From Fidelibacterota bacterium (lineage in GTDB: Bacteria; Fidelibacterota; UBA8477; JABMPR01): 64,000 bases of DNA. Shown here piece after piece: positions 18,001 to 26,442 of the stretch. Position 1 is the stretch's first letter, and each line of letters opens with the position of its first letter. A program made the translations under genes and the position numbers. The notes under the pieces were generated by a model. It was not told the origin of the DNA, ran no database searches, and was given only the letters and a program-made list of their open reading frames with translations. Location: assembly GCA_018650445.1 (NCBI GenBank), contig JABIFX010000208.1, positions 62,001-126,000 on the forward strand, read 5' to 3'.

Positions 18001-18558
18001 ATGCATAAACCAGCCCTATTACTCATAGATGTGCAAAAAGGTTTTGATAGTCCTGCCTGGGGCCAACGGAACAATCCAGATGCGGAGTCCAACATAAAAA
18101 GACTTCTGGACGCGTGGCGCAAACATGATAGACCAATCATCCATGTTAAGCATTGTTCTGTTTCTCCAAAATCCCCGCTTCATCCAGATCAACCGGGGAA
18201 TGATTTTAAAGACGAGGCCTCCCCTCTCAGTGGCGAACCAGAATTCTCTAAAACGGTGAACAGCGCTTTTATTGGAACCGGTCTTGAAGACTATCTACGT
18301 GAGAAAGATTTGAACGCCCTGGTTATTGTCGGTCTCACTACCGATCATTGTGTATCTACCTCGACCCGAATGGCAGGTAATCTGGGTTTTGATGTGACCC
18401 TGGTTTCCGACGCCACAGCAACCTTTGAGCGAACAGATACCGATGGCGTACATATCAGTGCTGAAGAGATGCACCGGGTGAATCTGGCCAGCTTGAATGG
18501 CGAGTTTTGTGTGGTAAAATCTACTACGGAAACGCTAGAGCTGCTGGATGAGAAATAA
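18001..18558 (+). CDS. Isochorismatase-like cysteine hydrolase
   Basis: A 185-residue member of the family that includes nicotinamidase, N-carbamoylsarcosine amidase and isochorismatase. The catalytic triad is visible: Asp10 in LLLIDVQ, Lys84 in FSKTVNSAFIGT, and Cys117 in GLTTDHCVST, preceded by the cis-peptide region. Metal-binding residues of true nicotinamidases are not evident, so an amide or ester hydrolase of unknown substrate is the safe call. The next gene begins at the base after its stop, indicating an operon. Confidence 0.87.
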   Translation: MHKPALLLIDVQKGFDSPAWGQRNNPDAESNIKRLLDAWRKHDRPIIHVKHCSVSPKSPLHPDQPGNDFKDEASPLSGEPEFSKTVNSAFIGTGLEDYLREKDLNALVIVGLTTDHCVSTSTRMAGNLGFDVTLVSDATATFERTDTDGVHISAEEMHRVNLASLNGEFCVVKSTTETLELLDEK

Positions 18559-19062
18559 ATGCCTTCCAGGGATACAAAAATCAGAATTGCTGAGCCCGCA
18601 GACCTGCCCGCTCTGGTAGATATTTATAATCAGGCTGTTTCTGCACAAGCGACAGCTGCTCTGGAGCTGGTTAGGATTGAGGATAGACGACGTTGGTTTG
18701 AGGAACATGGACAGGATAAATATCCAATCCTCGTGGCTGAATACGAAAAAGCCATCTGGGGATATGTATATCTTAGCCCCTATCGTCCCGGGCGCTCAGC
18801 TTTGAGGCAAACTGCTGAAGTAAGTTATTTTGTGGATTATAATCATCACAATCAAGGGGTGGCATCAACACTTCTGGACGCTTGCATACAGATGTGTCCC
18901 AAGCTTAAAATAAAAAGGCTGTTTGCCATTCTTCTGGAAACCAACGTTTCCAGTATCGCAACATTGAAAAAGTTTGATTTTGAGCAATGGGCGCATCTCC
19001 CTGATGTGGCGGAGATAGATGGCGTAGAAGTGAGTCAGGTTTATTTTGGTCGTAAGGTTTAG
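18559..19062 (+). CDS. GNAT acetyltransferase, phosphinothricin acetyltransferase-like
   Basis: This 167-residue protein has the order typical of the Pat/YncA group: IRIAEPADLPALVDIYNQAV at the start, RRRWFEEHG, then VYLSPYRPGRSALRQTAEVSYFVD, and the acetyl-CoA loop HHNQGVASTLLDA. Relatives acetylate amino-acid-like compounds (phosphinothricin, methionine sulfone). The conserved C-terminal region is shifted slightly (VAEIDGVEVSQVYFGRKV). Its ATG directly follows the stop of the hydrolase gene. Confidence 0.86.
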   Translation: MPSRDTKIRIAEPADLPALVDIYNQAVSAQATAALELVRIEDRRRWFEEHGQDKYPILVAEYEKAIWGYVYLSPYRPGRSALRQTAEVSYFVDYNHHNQGVASTLLDACIQMCPKLKIKRLFAILLETNVSSIATLKKFDFEQWAHLPDVAEIDGVEVSQVYFGRKV

Positions 19063-19111
19063 CCGAAGAAGAAAACGAGGAAAGCGTAGAACGCGTAGAA
19101 GGAGTCATTCT

Positions 19112-19627
19112 ATGAGAAAAATTCTTGTGTTGATACTCGCTATATTTTTTGTGAATAGCTGTGTAAAAGTTCCAGAATGGGTTACCCCTGTAAAAAACTT
19201 TAAAGTGAAGCGCTATATGGGTAAGTGGTATGAGATTGCCCGGCTGGATCACAACTTTGAGATCGGCCTGAATAGCGTCAGTGCCGACTACACCTTGAGG
19301 CCAGATGGCGGAATTACTATTTCAAACAACGGCTATATGGTGAGACGGGAAGAGTGGCGATATGCTGAAGGCAGAGCCTCCTTTGTGGATGATGAAAATG
19401 TTGGTCTTCTGAAGGTATCCTTTATGCGTCCCTTCTATGGGGCCTATGTGATCTTCAAGTTGGATCCAGATTATGAGTATGCTTATGTGTGTGGGGAAGA
19501 CAGGTCCTTTCTCTGGCTGCTTTCCAGAACAGAATATGTGGACCAGGATATCATCGATGATTTTGAAACCGAAGCTAGAAAGCTTGGGTTTGACACCTCT
19601 CAACTGATTTATGTACAGCATATGTAG
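19112..19627 (+). CDS. blc: Outer-membrane lipocalin (Blc-like lipoprotein)
   Basis: Lipocalins of this type bind lipids or hydrophobic molecules at the outer membrane. The start at 19112 gives MRKILVLILAIFFVNSC, a lipoprotein signal with lipobox VNSC, and has GGAG 9 bases upstream. An in-frame upstream start would add an implausible Arg-rich stretch overlapping the previous gene. The lipocalin signature is YMGKWYEIARLDHNFE near the mature N-terminus, with YVCGEDRSFLWLLSRT further on, as in bacterial Blc. Length after processing is about 155 residues, normal for the family. Confidence 0.92.
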   Translation: MRKILVLILAIFFVNSCVKVPEWVTPVKNFKVKRYMGKWYEIARLDHNFEIGLNSVSADYTLRPDGGITISNNGYMVRREEWRYAEGRASFVDDENVGLLKVSFMRPFYGAYVIFKLDPDYEYAYVCGEDRSFLWLLSRTEYVDQDIIDDFETEARKLGFDTSQLIYVQHM

Positions 19628-19670
19628 CGCGTTTACCCCGAGGCTTTTGTGGGGATACCATGGAACATTA

Positions 19671-19702
19671 CCCAGGCGTTTGAATTGAACTCAAACCCTG
19701 GG
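19671..19702. terminator. Imperfect hairpin between lipocalin and peroxiredoxin genes
   Basis: CCCAGGCGTTTGA pairs with TCAAACCCTGGG across ATTGAAC, with a one-base bulge. No T-run follows. It could end the lipocalin transcript or be an element in the leader of the peroxiredoxin gene about 50 bases further on. Confidence 0.4.
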
Positions 19703-19752
19703 CGGATATTTGGATGCCATGTTAAAAAACTAATGATTAGGGGGAAAATGAA

Positions 19753-20268
19753 ATGACTCAAATATTAATAGCCGGCTTCATGCTTTTTGGCGTGGCGCTA
19801 GGTGCCAAGGCAAATGCAATAGTGGGTGAGGTGGCTCCAGATTTCACCATGTTTGACCAGGATGGGAAACCACACACACTCTCTGAGTATAGGGGTCAGC
19901 AGGTTGTGGTGTATTTTTACCCCAAGGACGATACCCCGGGATGTACCAAAGAAGCCTGTTCAATTCGAGATGACTATACTGTGTTTGAGAAGAATGGTAT
20001 CGAGGTCTTTGGTGTGAGTTATGACGATAGGCAAAGTCATAAAAAATTTGCTGAGAAGTATGACATTCCTTTTTTCCTGCTCAGCGATTCAGACAAATCA
20101 GTTTCTAAGGCGTATGGCGCCAGTGGTTTTTTCTTCCCATCCAGGAAAACTTATCTCATCAGTGAAGCTGGTATTCTGGTAAAGATCTATGAAAATGTAG
20201 ATGTCACCACCCATGGAGCCCAGATTTTGGAAGACTTCAAGCTCATGGCCGCCCCCGTCAAGGATTGA
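19753..20268 (+). CDS. bcp: Exported thiol peroxidase, BCP/PrxQ type
   Basis: Peroxiredoxins of the PrxQ/BCP class reduce hydroperoxides using thioredoxin-like donors. The peroxidatic Cys64 and resolving Cys69 lie in PKDDTPGCTKEACS, the classical C-x4-C arrangement. An N-terminal hydrophobic segment (ILIAGFMLFGVALGAKANA, residues 4-22) looks like a signal peptide, so the enzyme probably acts in the periplasm, unlike the usual cytoplasmic form. GGGGGAAA lies upstream of the ATG. The following gene also encodes an exported protein. Confidence 0.9.
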   Translation: MTQILIAGFMLFGVALGAKANAIVGEVAPDFTMFDQDGKPHTLSEYRGQQVVVYFYPKDDTPGCTKEACSIRDDYTVFEKNGIEVFGVSYDDRQSHKKFAEKYDIPFFLLSDSDKSVSKAYGASGFFFPSRKTYLISEAGILVKIYENVDVTTHGAQILEDFKLMAAPVKD

Positions 20269-20337
20269 GACCATATTATCATAACACCCGACTTAAGTTG
20301 AGTGCTTGATAGAAATCCAAAAAATGGAATAAAAACA

Positions 20338-20976
20338 GTGAATAAATCCGTACAAATTATATCAGTAGCCTTTATAACCCTGGTCCTGTCCCTGTCGGCT
20401 TTCGCCAGTACATCAATTGACGTGAAAAAGAGCAGTGTGGAATGGCTGGGGAAAAAGGTGACCGGAGAGCACAGCGGTTCTCTTGATCTCATAAATGGCG
20501 TGGTGACCATTGAAAAAGGTGAGATAAAAAGTGGTCGCTTTGTTCTTGATATGACCAGTATCAAAGTTTTGGACATCAAAGATGAAAAATGGAACAAAAA
20601 GTTAGAGAAACACCTCAAGGATGATGACTTTTTTGGTGTGAATTATTACCCCAAAGCCGTATTTGAGTTCAATGTGGCGGCTCCTCTAGAAAATGTAAAA
20701 GAGGGGGAACCAAACTATCATTTCAAAGGCGACTTAACCCTCAAAGGCATTACCCACGCGTTGGAATTTGATGCGTTTGTCGAGCTAAACAAAACCAGGG
20801 CACGTGCTTCTGGTCAAATCATTGTTGATAGAACCAAATACAACCTTCGCTATAAATCGAACAAGTTTTTCGATGGTCTGGGTGATAAAGCAATCTATGA
20901 TGAATTTTTTATCACCTTTAGCGTTCAGACCAGGAAGATATCCGAAGCACCAAACACAGAAAACCCCTCCAAATAG
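20338..20976 (+). CDS. Exported YceI-family protein
   Basis: YceI proteins are periplasmic lipocalin-like barrels that bind polyprenyl or other lipids. The domain is seen in SSVEWLGKKVTGEHSGSLDLINGVVTIE, IKSGRFVLDMTSI, FFGVNYYPKAVFEF, FKGDLTLKGITHAL and the C-terminal barrel strands. GTG at 20338 is chosen because GGAA lies about 8 bases before it and it begins a signal peptide (NKSVQIISVAFITLVLSLSAFA). A GTG at 20302 would add a charged extension. The precise ligand is unknown. It may be read with the peroxiredoxin gene 69 bases upstream. Confidence 0.9.
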   Translation: MNKSVQIISVAFITLVLSLSAFASTSIDVKKSSVEWLGKKVTGEHSGSLDLINGVVTIEKGEIKSGRFVLDMTSIKVLDIKDEKWNKKLEKHLKDDDFFGVNYYPKAVFEFNVAAPLENVKEGEPNYHFKGDLTLKGITHALEFDAFVELNKTRARASGQIIVDRTKYNLRYKSNKFFDGLGDKAIYDEFFITFSVQTRKISEAPNTENPSK

Positions 20977-21014
20977 ATAGCACCTTTCGCTGGCAGAATG
21001 TATCTTTGCCTCGC

Positions 21015-21036
21015 TCAATTGTGGTTGTACAATTGA
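21015..21036. promoter_or_regulatory. Perfect inverted repeat before the acyl-CoA dehydrogenase gene
   Basis: TCAATTG (21015-21021) and CAATTGA (21030-21036) are exact inverted copies 8 bases apart, centred about 53 bases before the GTG start. Size and place fit a regulator-binding site, but no regulator gene is adjacent. Confidence 0.4.
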
Positions 21037-21078
21037 AACGTTGATAAAAGTAGTTTATTATTCCAAAAGGGGGAAATC

Positions 21079-22773
21079 GTGCTACTCAATCCGACTATTT
21101 ACTCGCCAAGACACCAGGACCAGAACTTCCAGGAAATCATCGACAAAACCATCCAGTTTTTTGAAACCAAAGGACTGCAAAAAGTAAAAGATGATGACAC
21201 CAACCAGGTTTGGTATGCTGATTTTCTAGACTTTATTAAAAAGGAGAAGATATTTGCTGCCCTGCTGACTCCACCTGCTTATGGTAAGGATAATTATCGC
21301 TGGGATACCTGGCGTATCGCTCACTTCAACGAAATACTTGGCTTTTATGGTCTGGCTTACTGGTACACCTGGCAGGTTTCCATTCTTGGCCTGGGCCCCA
21401 TCTGGATGTCTGAAAACGAAGCCTTAAAACAACGGGCCGCCAGATTGCTTGAAGAGGGTGAGGTCTTTGCCTTTGGTTTATCCGAGAAAGATCATGGTGC
21501 AGATATCTACTCAACTGAAATGTCTCTAACCCCCCAAAAAGCGGGTCAATATCTGGCGAATGGATCCAAATACTATATCGGTAATGGGAACATAGCTAAA
21601 ATGGTCTCCACCTTTGGTAAGATGTCTGATTCTGGAGATTATGTTGTTTTTATTGCCAATTATCAGCATGAAAAATATAATTGTGTTCAGAATGTGGTGA
21701 ACAGTCAGAGCTATGTGGCTGAGTACACACTGGATGACTATCCAATATCCGAAGAAGATATCCTCCATAAAAATAGCGAGGCCTGGGATGCTGTCCTTAA
21801 TACGGTAAATATTGGAAAATACAACCTGGGGTGGGCTTCCATTGGGATGTGTACCCATGCTTTATATGAGGCGCTCAGCCATGCATCTCAAAGAAGGCTC
21901 TATGATATGTATGTCACCGATTTTTCCCATGTCCGGCAAATGTTTGTAGATGGTTATAGCAGGCTGGTGGCCATGAAACTGGTGGCTTTGCGAGCCGCAG
22001 ACTATATGCGGGTTGCCTCCAGTGAGGACAAAAGATATCTGCTATATAATCCTGTGGTAAAAATGAAGGTAACAACCCAGGGAGAAACTGTGATTGATCT
22101 ACTCTGGGATGTGATTGCGGCCAAGGGCTTTGAGAAGAACACCTTTTTTGAAATGGCTTCTCGCGATATTCGAGCCCTCCCCAAGCTGGAGGGTACGGTT
22201 CACGTAAATATTGCCCTGATCCTCAAGTTCATGGCGAGTTATTTCTTTCGGCCTAAAGACTATCCTGAAGTGGAGCAACAATCACAAACCACTCATGATG
22301 ATTATTTGTTTAACCAGGGGCCTACACGAGGACTGGGGAGAATACAATTTCATGATTACCGTAAGGTTTATGCCTCTGTTCAGCTTCCTAATGTTAAGAT
22401 TTTCAAACAACAGATTCGTCTACTGAAAACCCTCTTGATGCTGGCCAAACCGAATAAGGAACAGCGTAAGGATATCGACTTTCTCATGGCTCTGGGTGAG
22501 TTGTTTACTCTGGTTGTTTATGGACAGTTGATTCTTGAGAATGCCAAGATATATGGTATTAGTGATGATCTTGTCGATCAAATGTTCGACTTTTTAGTGA
22601 GAGATTTTTCCAGCCATGCCACCCAACTGTACTCAAAGACCAGCACCACCAAGGCTCAATCAAGGCTATGTCTACTGATGATTAGTAAACCAGTCGTTAA
22701 CCGGGCACGCTTTAACAGGCTTTGGTCTGATCAAATCTATCCCTTAAAAGATAGATACATCATGAAACCATAG
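21079..22773 (+). CDS. Acyl-CoA dehydrogenase family protein
   Basis: This 564-residue flavoprotein resembles acyl-CoA dehydrogenases. Support comes from FAFGLSEKDHGADIYSTEMSL near residue 135 (the FAD/substrate loop, usually LTEPxxGSD), a following beta domain with GSKYYIGNGNIA, and a helical C-terminal half with SHVRQMFVDGYSRLVAMKLVALRAADYM. The usual catalytic Glu position was not identified with certainty. The chain is longer than classical members, with about 120 extra C-terminal residues. It would oxidise an acyl-CoA or act on a modified fatty acid. It is transcribed alone, with an inverted repeat upstream. Confidence 0.82.
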   Translation: MLLNPTIYSPRHQDQNFQEIIDKTIQFFETKGLQKVKDDDTNQVWYADFLDFIKKEKIFAALLTPPAYGKDNYRWDTWRIAHFNEILGFYGLAYWYTWQVSILGLGPIWMSENEALKQRAARLLEEGEVFAFGLSEKDHGADIYSTEMSLTPQKAGQYLANGSKYYIGNGNIAKMVSTFGKMSDSGDYVVFIANYQHEKYNCVQNVVNSQSYVAEYTLDDYPISEEDILHKNSEAWDAVLNTVNIGKYNLGWASIGMCTHALYEALSHASQRRLYDMYVTDFSHVRQMFVDGYSRLVAMKLVALRAADYMRVASSEDKRYLLYNPVVKMKVTTQGETVIDLLWDVIAAKGFEKNTFFEMASRDIRALPKLEGTVHVNIALILKFMASYFFRPKDYPEVEQQSQTTHDDYLFNQGPTRGLGRIQFHDYRKVYASVQLPNVKIFKQQIRLLKTLLMLAKPNKEQRKDIDFLMALGELFTLVVYGQLILENAKIYGISDDLVDQMFDFLVRDFSSHATQLYSKTSTTKAQSRLCLLMISKPVVNRARFNRLWSDQIYPLKDRYIMKP

Positions 22774-22780
22774 CGCTTTT

Positions 22781-22816
22781 GCCAGCAACTGGTGAAGCTG
22801 GCAGGTTGTGGTTTTT
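22781..22816 (+). terminator. Possible weak terminator after the acyl-CoA dehydrogenase gene
   Basis: GCCAGC (22781-22786) pairs with GCTGGC (22797-22802) around a 10-base loop. A run of five T's follows 8 bases later. The spacing is loose for a Rho-independent terminator. Confidence 0.4.
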
Positions 22817-22906
22817 GGAAATAGTGTATCCATTCCCGGTTTATCTGGTTAATATCAGACGTTTCCACTCGTTTTAGCCTATGAAAAACTATACTGGAGG
22901 TGCGTT

Positions 22907-23674
22907 ATGGATTTAAACATAGCAGTATTGATTGATGGTGATAATATTCCATCTGCCCATGTAAAAGAGATGATGGAAGAAATTGCCAAGTATGGTAATC
23001 CCACCATCAAGCGCATTTATGGAGATTGGACCAAACCCAACCTCTCTAAATGGAAGAACCTCCTTCTGGAAAATGCCATCACGCCGATTCAGCAGTATGG
23101 CTATACCACGGGAAAAAATGCCACAGATTCCGCCATGATTATTGATGCCATGGATATCCTGTATTCAGAAAAAGTAAATGGGTTTTGCCTGGTCTCCAGT
23201 GACAGTGATTTTACCCGGCTGGCCACCCGACTCCGGGAGGCTGGCATGAAGGTCTTCGGGATTGGTGAGAAGAAAACCCCACAACCCTTTATCGTAGCAT
23301 GTGATAAATTTATCTATATCGAAATATTGAAGAATCTCGCCAAGGGAACGGAATCAGAGGCTACTGAGGACAAGCAACCAGCCCCTGAAAATGTTGACAA
23401 GATTACTCCGGGAGTGATTCGTTTAATTGCGACCACGGTTTCTGACCTGGCCGATGAGGATGGTTGGGCCTTTTTGGGGGATGTGGGAAATCTACTTCAG
23501 AAAAAACAACCCAATTTTGATTCCAGAAATTATGGCTTTCTCAAGCTGACGCCTCTCATCAAATCAACCCAGAAGTTTGAAATTGAGAGCCGTGAAAGCC
23601 CCACAGGACGATTCAAGCTTATTTATGTAAAGAACAAGGTTTCAAAAAACACAAACCGTAGAGGGAAATCATGA
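22907..23674 (+). CDS. NYN (PIN-like) nuclease domain protein with a LOTUS/OST-HTH domain
   Basis: Residues 1 to about 145 form a LabA/DUF88 NYN domain, a metal-dependent RNase fold. Acidic residues are in place in IAVLIDGDNIPS (Asp10, Asp12), NATDSAMIIDAMD and LVSSDSDFTRLATRLRE. Residues about 165-250 (TPGVIRLIATTVSDL through NFDSRNYGFLKLTPLIKS) match the OST-HTH/LOTUS domain, thought to bind RNA. The pairing is common in bacteria and suggests an RNA-processing factor. GGAGG lies before the ATG. The following lipoprotein gene overlaps its end by 4 bases. Confidence 0.92.
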   Translation: MDLNIAVLIDGDNIPSAHVKEMMEEIAKYGNPTIKRIYGDWTKPNLSKWKNLLLENAITPIQQYGYTTGKNATDSAMIIDAMDILYSEKVNGFCLVSSDSDFTRLATRLREAGMKVFGIGEKKTPQPFIVACDKFIYIEILKNLAKGTESEATEDKQPAPENVDKITPGVIRLIATTVSDLADEDGWAFLGDVGNLLQKKQPNFDSRNYGFLKLTPLIKSTQKFEIESRESPTGRFKLIYVKNKVSKNTNRRGKS

Positions 23675-24306
23675 GAGCCAAGCTAGCACTCATCCTAACA
23701 CTTATCCTCCTGGTGGGATGCAGTAAAAAATTCAAGGAATACGAGTATTTATTAGATCCTCAAATCAGTGATAAAGCACCTCAGAAAATGTTGGTGTACG
23801 AGGTGACAGGTAATCCCAATGAAGTAGGCGGGGAAGCCTTTGGTGCCTTATTCTCAACCTTTTTTAAGCTCAAGAAAGAACATGGAATGGAGATGGCGGT
23901 TCCCAGGGCTCGATGGCCCAAACCCCTGGAAACACCGAAAGAGGAATGGCTGGGAATATATGCCATGCCTGTGAGTGATTCTGTCATGGAGCTACCTGAG
24001 AAAATCCGTGAGGAATATCCTAAACTTAGGCTTGAAACCTGGGAATATGGTATGACAGCAGAAATCCTGCATATTGGCTCATATCTCTCAGAACCCCCGA
24101 CAGTTGCGAAGCTTCATGAGTTAATTGCAGAAGAGGGTTATGAAATTTCTGGACCTCATGAAGAAGAATATCTCAAGGGTCCCGGGATGTTTGGAGCAGG
24201 CAATCCTGATAAATATTATACCATTATTAGATATCCCGTGGCCAAAGTCATGCCTCTCCAGGAATCTACCCCCATATCCCCTGATGAAGATTTGCCCATG
24301 GAATAA
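23671..24306 (+). CDS. Lipoprotein with a GyrI-like small-molecule-binding domain
   Basis: The signal peptide MRAKLALILTLILLVGC ends in a lipobox. The mature part has the SHS2-type GyrI-like/SOUL-like order: EVTGNPNEVGGEAFGALFSTFF, WLGIYAMPV, YGMTAEILHIGSYLSEPPTVAKLHELIAEEGYE, then HEEEYL and YYTIIRYPV. Such domains bind small ligands. It overlaps the NYN gene by ATGA, so the two are translationally coupled, although one product is exported and the other cytoplasmic. Ligand unknown. Confidence 0.85.
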   Translation: MRAKLALILTLILLVGCSKKFKEYEYLLDPQISDKAPQKMLVYEVTGNPNEVGGEAFGALFSTFFKLKKEHGMEMAVPRARWPKPLETPKEEWLGIYAMPVSDSVMELPEKIREEYPKLRLETWEYGMTAEILHIGSYLSEPPTVAKLHELIAEEGYEISGPHEEEYLKGPGMFGAGNPDKYYTIIRYPVAKVMPLQESTPISPDEDLPME

Positions 24307-24310
24307 TACA

Positions 24311-24343
24311 CTCGGCGGCTTAGTACAAGTGGCCTCAATGTCC
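24311..24343. repeat. Partial copy of palindromic repeat A
   Basis: The stretch ending GGCCTCAATGTCC resembles the right two thirds of the 49-base unit at 36399-36447 (GGCTCAGTACAAGTTTCCTC then AATGTCC), with a few changes. The left end with GGACATT is missing. It lies directly after the GyrI-like gene. Confidence 0.65.
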
Positions 24344-24369
24344 AGGTTCAGACTTACAGTTTTCGAAAG

Positions 24370-24843
24370 CTATCTGGAGATATAGTCCAACTTCTGGTTG
24401 CTGTCTACATACTCCTGAAAGCTGGGATCGTAGTTTTGCTTCCGCAGGTTCCAGATGTGCTGAAAAGATGAAGCCCCCATTGGCTGGGTATAATCTCTGG
24501 ACAACGCTGTCCAAACATCCTCATCCAGGAAGCCATCTCGGTTCTCTAAGAAAGCACTTTCCCATGCCCGAAACAGGTTTGTTACCAAAACGATGAGTTG
24601 AACCGATTCTGCCTCAGAAATGGAATTGTAATCCTGGTTTGCCCGCACAAAAATATCGCTGATGCTCGCATTGGCAAACATGGCCGTTGTACTCCGGTGT
24701 TCCCGGGACATTGCATGCAATGCAGACAGCTTGGCCTGCGAATTCTGAGACCGAATTTGTAATGCCAGATATATCAAAGAAATAACCACGGCAATAGCCC
24801 CGATGATTTCACCAATGGCCCCAACTGCATCCCAATCAATCAT
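24370..24843 (-). CDS. Small protein with one N-terminal membrane helix, unknown function
   Basis: The 157-residue protein begins with AVGAIGEIIGAIAVVISLIYLALQIR, a Gly-rich membrane helix, followed by a soluble helical region with conserved-looking Trp and Arg positions (LFRAWESAFLENRDGFLDEDVW). Proteins of this plan are common in marine bacteria and have no assigned role. AAGGAAT precedes the ATG. It is 57 bases downstream of the methyltransferase gene on the same strand. Confidence 0.7.
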   Translation of the reverse strand: MIDWDAVGAIGEIIGAIAVVISLIYLALQIRSQNSQAKLSALHAMSREHRSTTAMFANASISDIFVRANQDYNSISEAESVQLIVLVTNLFRAWESAFLENRDGFLDEDVWTALSRDYTQPMGASSFQHIWNLRKQNYDPSFQEYVDSNQKLDYISR

Positions 24844-24900
24844 ATCTTTTCATTCCTTTCTTTTCTACACGAAGTCGCTAAAGACACATCACAACCCCTG

Positions 24901-25728
24901 TTAGCTGGCGGTTACAACGACAGCGCTGATCTTTCCGCTGATTTCCCCCTGGCCAAACCGTGTTTTGATAGAATCCGTAACCACCTCAGTCACTCTTGCA
25001 AGTCCACCGGGCTCTCGCTCTTCAATTTCGACTCTCAGCGGTGTGCCATGACAATATGCTATAACCGGTACTGTTGCGTCCTTGGCGTGACTGAAAGCAT
25101 CTTTCTGGATAATTTCACATTTGCTAAAACCAGCGGCCTCCAGATCACTTTTAATTTCATCTGGATGTCCATGTCCATGAGGCGTTCGAGCCAGGAACAG
25201 GGGTGGGTTTTCGGGGTATCGCAACGTTAAGCATTCAGTGATCTCATGAGCAAAATGATTTTCCTCAATCCTGTTCCAGACATTAAACATGAACTTCCCA
25301 CCTGGCTTCAGGACCCTTTGGATTTCCTTGTAAGCAGCAACACGATCTGGAAAAAACATGACGCTGAATTGACACAAGACCAGATCGAAAGATTCACTTT
25401 CATATGGTAATTTCATCACATCAGCCTGAGCCCAGTCAACCTCTCTACCTGCACCCAGTTTTTCAGCATGTCTAACCATGGCATCGTTTAGATCCGTGGC
25501 TGTAATCAAGCAATCATCAGGTAAAACTTTAGACAATGCTCGCGTTACAACTCCAGTCCCACAAGCCACCTCCAGAATAGATTTTGAAGGGATATTACTA
25601 GCCCTGATCGCAAGATCATGGGCATAAGTTTCAAAAATAAGTGGCACAAGAGTAGATTCGTAAAACCGGGCAACTTCCGCGGTAAAAGCTGTGTCGACTA
25701 AGGGTTTTGCTGGTTTTGAGTTACTCAC
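24901..25728 (-). CDS. SAM-dependent class I methyltransferase
   Basis: A 275-residue cytoplasmic methyltransferase of the UbiE/Methyltransf_11 type. Motif I is ILEVACGTGVVTRAL, the acidic motif II is ITATDLNDAM, the next block is WAQADVMKLPYESESFDLVLCQFSVMFF, and motif III is RVLKPGGKFMFNVWN. The start is GTG at 25728. The substrate is unknown. The gene lies in a run of unrelated short minus-strand genes that looks like accessory DNA. Confidence 0.88.
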   Translation of the reverse strand: MSNSKPAKPLVDTAFTAEVARFYESTLVPLIFETYAHDLAIRASNIPSKSILEVACGTGVVTRALSKVLPDDCLITATDLNDAMVRHAEKLGAGREVDWAQADVMKLPYESESFDLVLCQFSVMFFPDRVAAYKEIQRVLKPGGKFMFNVWNRIEENHFAHEITECLTLRYPENPPLFLARTPHGHGHPDEIKSDLEAAGFSKCEIIQKDAFSHAKDATVPVIAYCHGTPLRVEIEEREPGGLARVTEVVTDSIKTRFGQGEISGKISAVVVTAS

Positions 25729-25776
25729 AGATTGAAACTATACTGTAAACATGACAAAACAAGCCACATTTAGATT

Positions 25777-25859
25777 GCCTAACGCCTCAGGCTTTCCAAT
25801 TCAGCGACCCTCATGAATCTTGATGCTGTCTGAGGTGCCGTAAATTTGTAGTGTTAAGC
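25777..25859 (-). other. attC-like imperfect palindrome after the HD-domain gene
   Basis: Read on the minus strand, the 83-base stretch opens with GCTTAAC (consensus RYYYAAC) and closes with GTTAGGC (consensus GTTRRRY), and holds an inner pair CCTCAG/CTGAGG. The TAA stop of the HD gene lies inside the first box, as is frequent in integron gene cassettes. The spacing between box and inner pair is uneven, so the match is imperfect. No integrase gene is in the window. Confidence 0.45.
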
Positions 25860-26429
25860 GTCTCGCACTGAGGTAGCTACAACCTCCACCACGGAGCAGC
25901 CAATCTCCGCATCGAGCTCAGCGAGAAACGATGTCGCCTCGCCTTGAGCACGGTGGAGCATCTCGAGAAACGAGTCATTGCCGGTATTGCGTTTTCGCAG
26001 CGAAGTGAATCTGGACTCTAGCGTGGTGGGTTGCTCACCCTCGAGAAGGAAATCGACCAGCGGTACAATCCGTTCCAGGCGGGTTCGCGGTACGAAGTCT
26101 TGAGCTGGAAGACCATACTGTGCAGCCTCGGCCGCGAGCAGACCGAAACCTATATGAGATGCGCAAACAAAGGCCGCCTCCTCGTGACAGAGGTCCATGA
26201 GCAGCTTGTAGCCTTCAACGCCATGCAGTATCGGATCGTGGGTCACGTATCTGCCAATGTCATGAAGAAGCGCCACTGACCACAGAGAGTCCACATCGAT
26301 GGCACGTTGATCCGTGAGAAGTTCTCCAACTGCCTGGGCGGCATCAGCAACAGCGTGGCAGTGTCGAGTCCATGGTAATCCCTGGCCGTATTCGACCATC
26401 AGTGTGGTGGCATTATGGCGTGAGAGCAT
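25854..26429 (-). CDS. HD-domain metal-dependent phosphohydrolase, probably acquired
   Basis: A 191-residue HD-domain protein. Metal ligands are seen in WTRHCHAVADAA (His), ALLHDIGRY (His-Asp) and the later His of CASHIGFG and Asp of PLVDFLLEGE. Such enzymes hydrolyse nucleotides or phosphate esters, and the substrate is not predictable. Two 60-base lines counted by hand (from 25921 and 26041) have 57 percent GC, higher than the neighbourhood. It is flanked on both sides by related attC-like sequences and shares the repeat TCCAATTCA on each side (25795 and 26460). Integron cassette origin is inferred. Confidence 0.83.
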   Translation of the reverse strand: MLSRHNATTLMVEYGQGLPWTRHCHAVADAAQAVGELLTDQRAIDVDSLWSVALLHDIGRYVTHDPILHGVEGYKLLMDLCHEEAAFVCASHIGFGLLAAEAAQYGLPAQDFVPRTRLERIVPLVDFLLEGEQPTTLESRFTSLRKRNTGNDSFLEMLHRAQGEATSFLAELDAEIGCSVVEVVATSVRDA

Positions 26430-26442
26430 CGTCGCAGTTACC

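Noticed and set aside
19046-19111. Longer N-terminus of the lipocalin
   Set aside because: It would be Arg/Lys-rich, overlap the preceding gene and hide a good lipoprotein signal that has its own ribosome site.
24844-24903. attC-like box AGCTAAC at the end of the methyltransferase gene
   Set aside because: One mismatch, no matching second box and no inner palindrome within the short gap, so no cassette boundary is claimed here.
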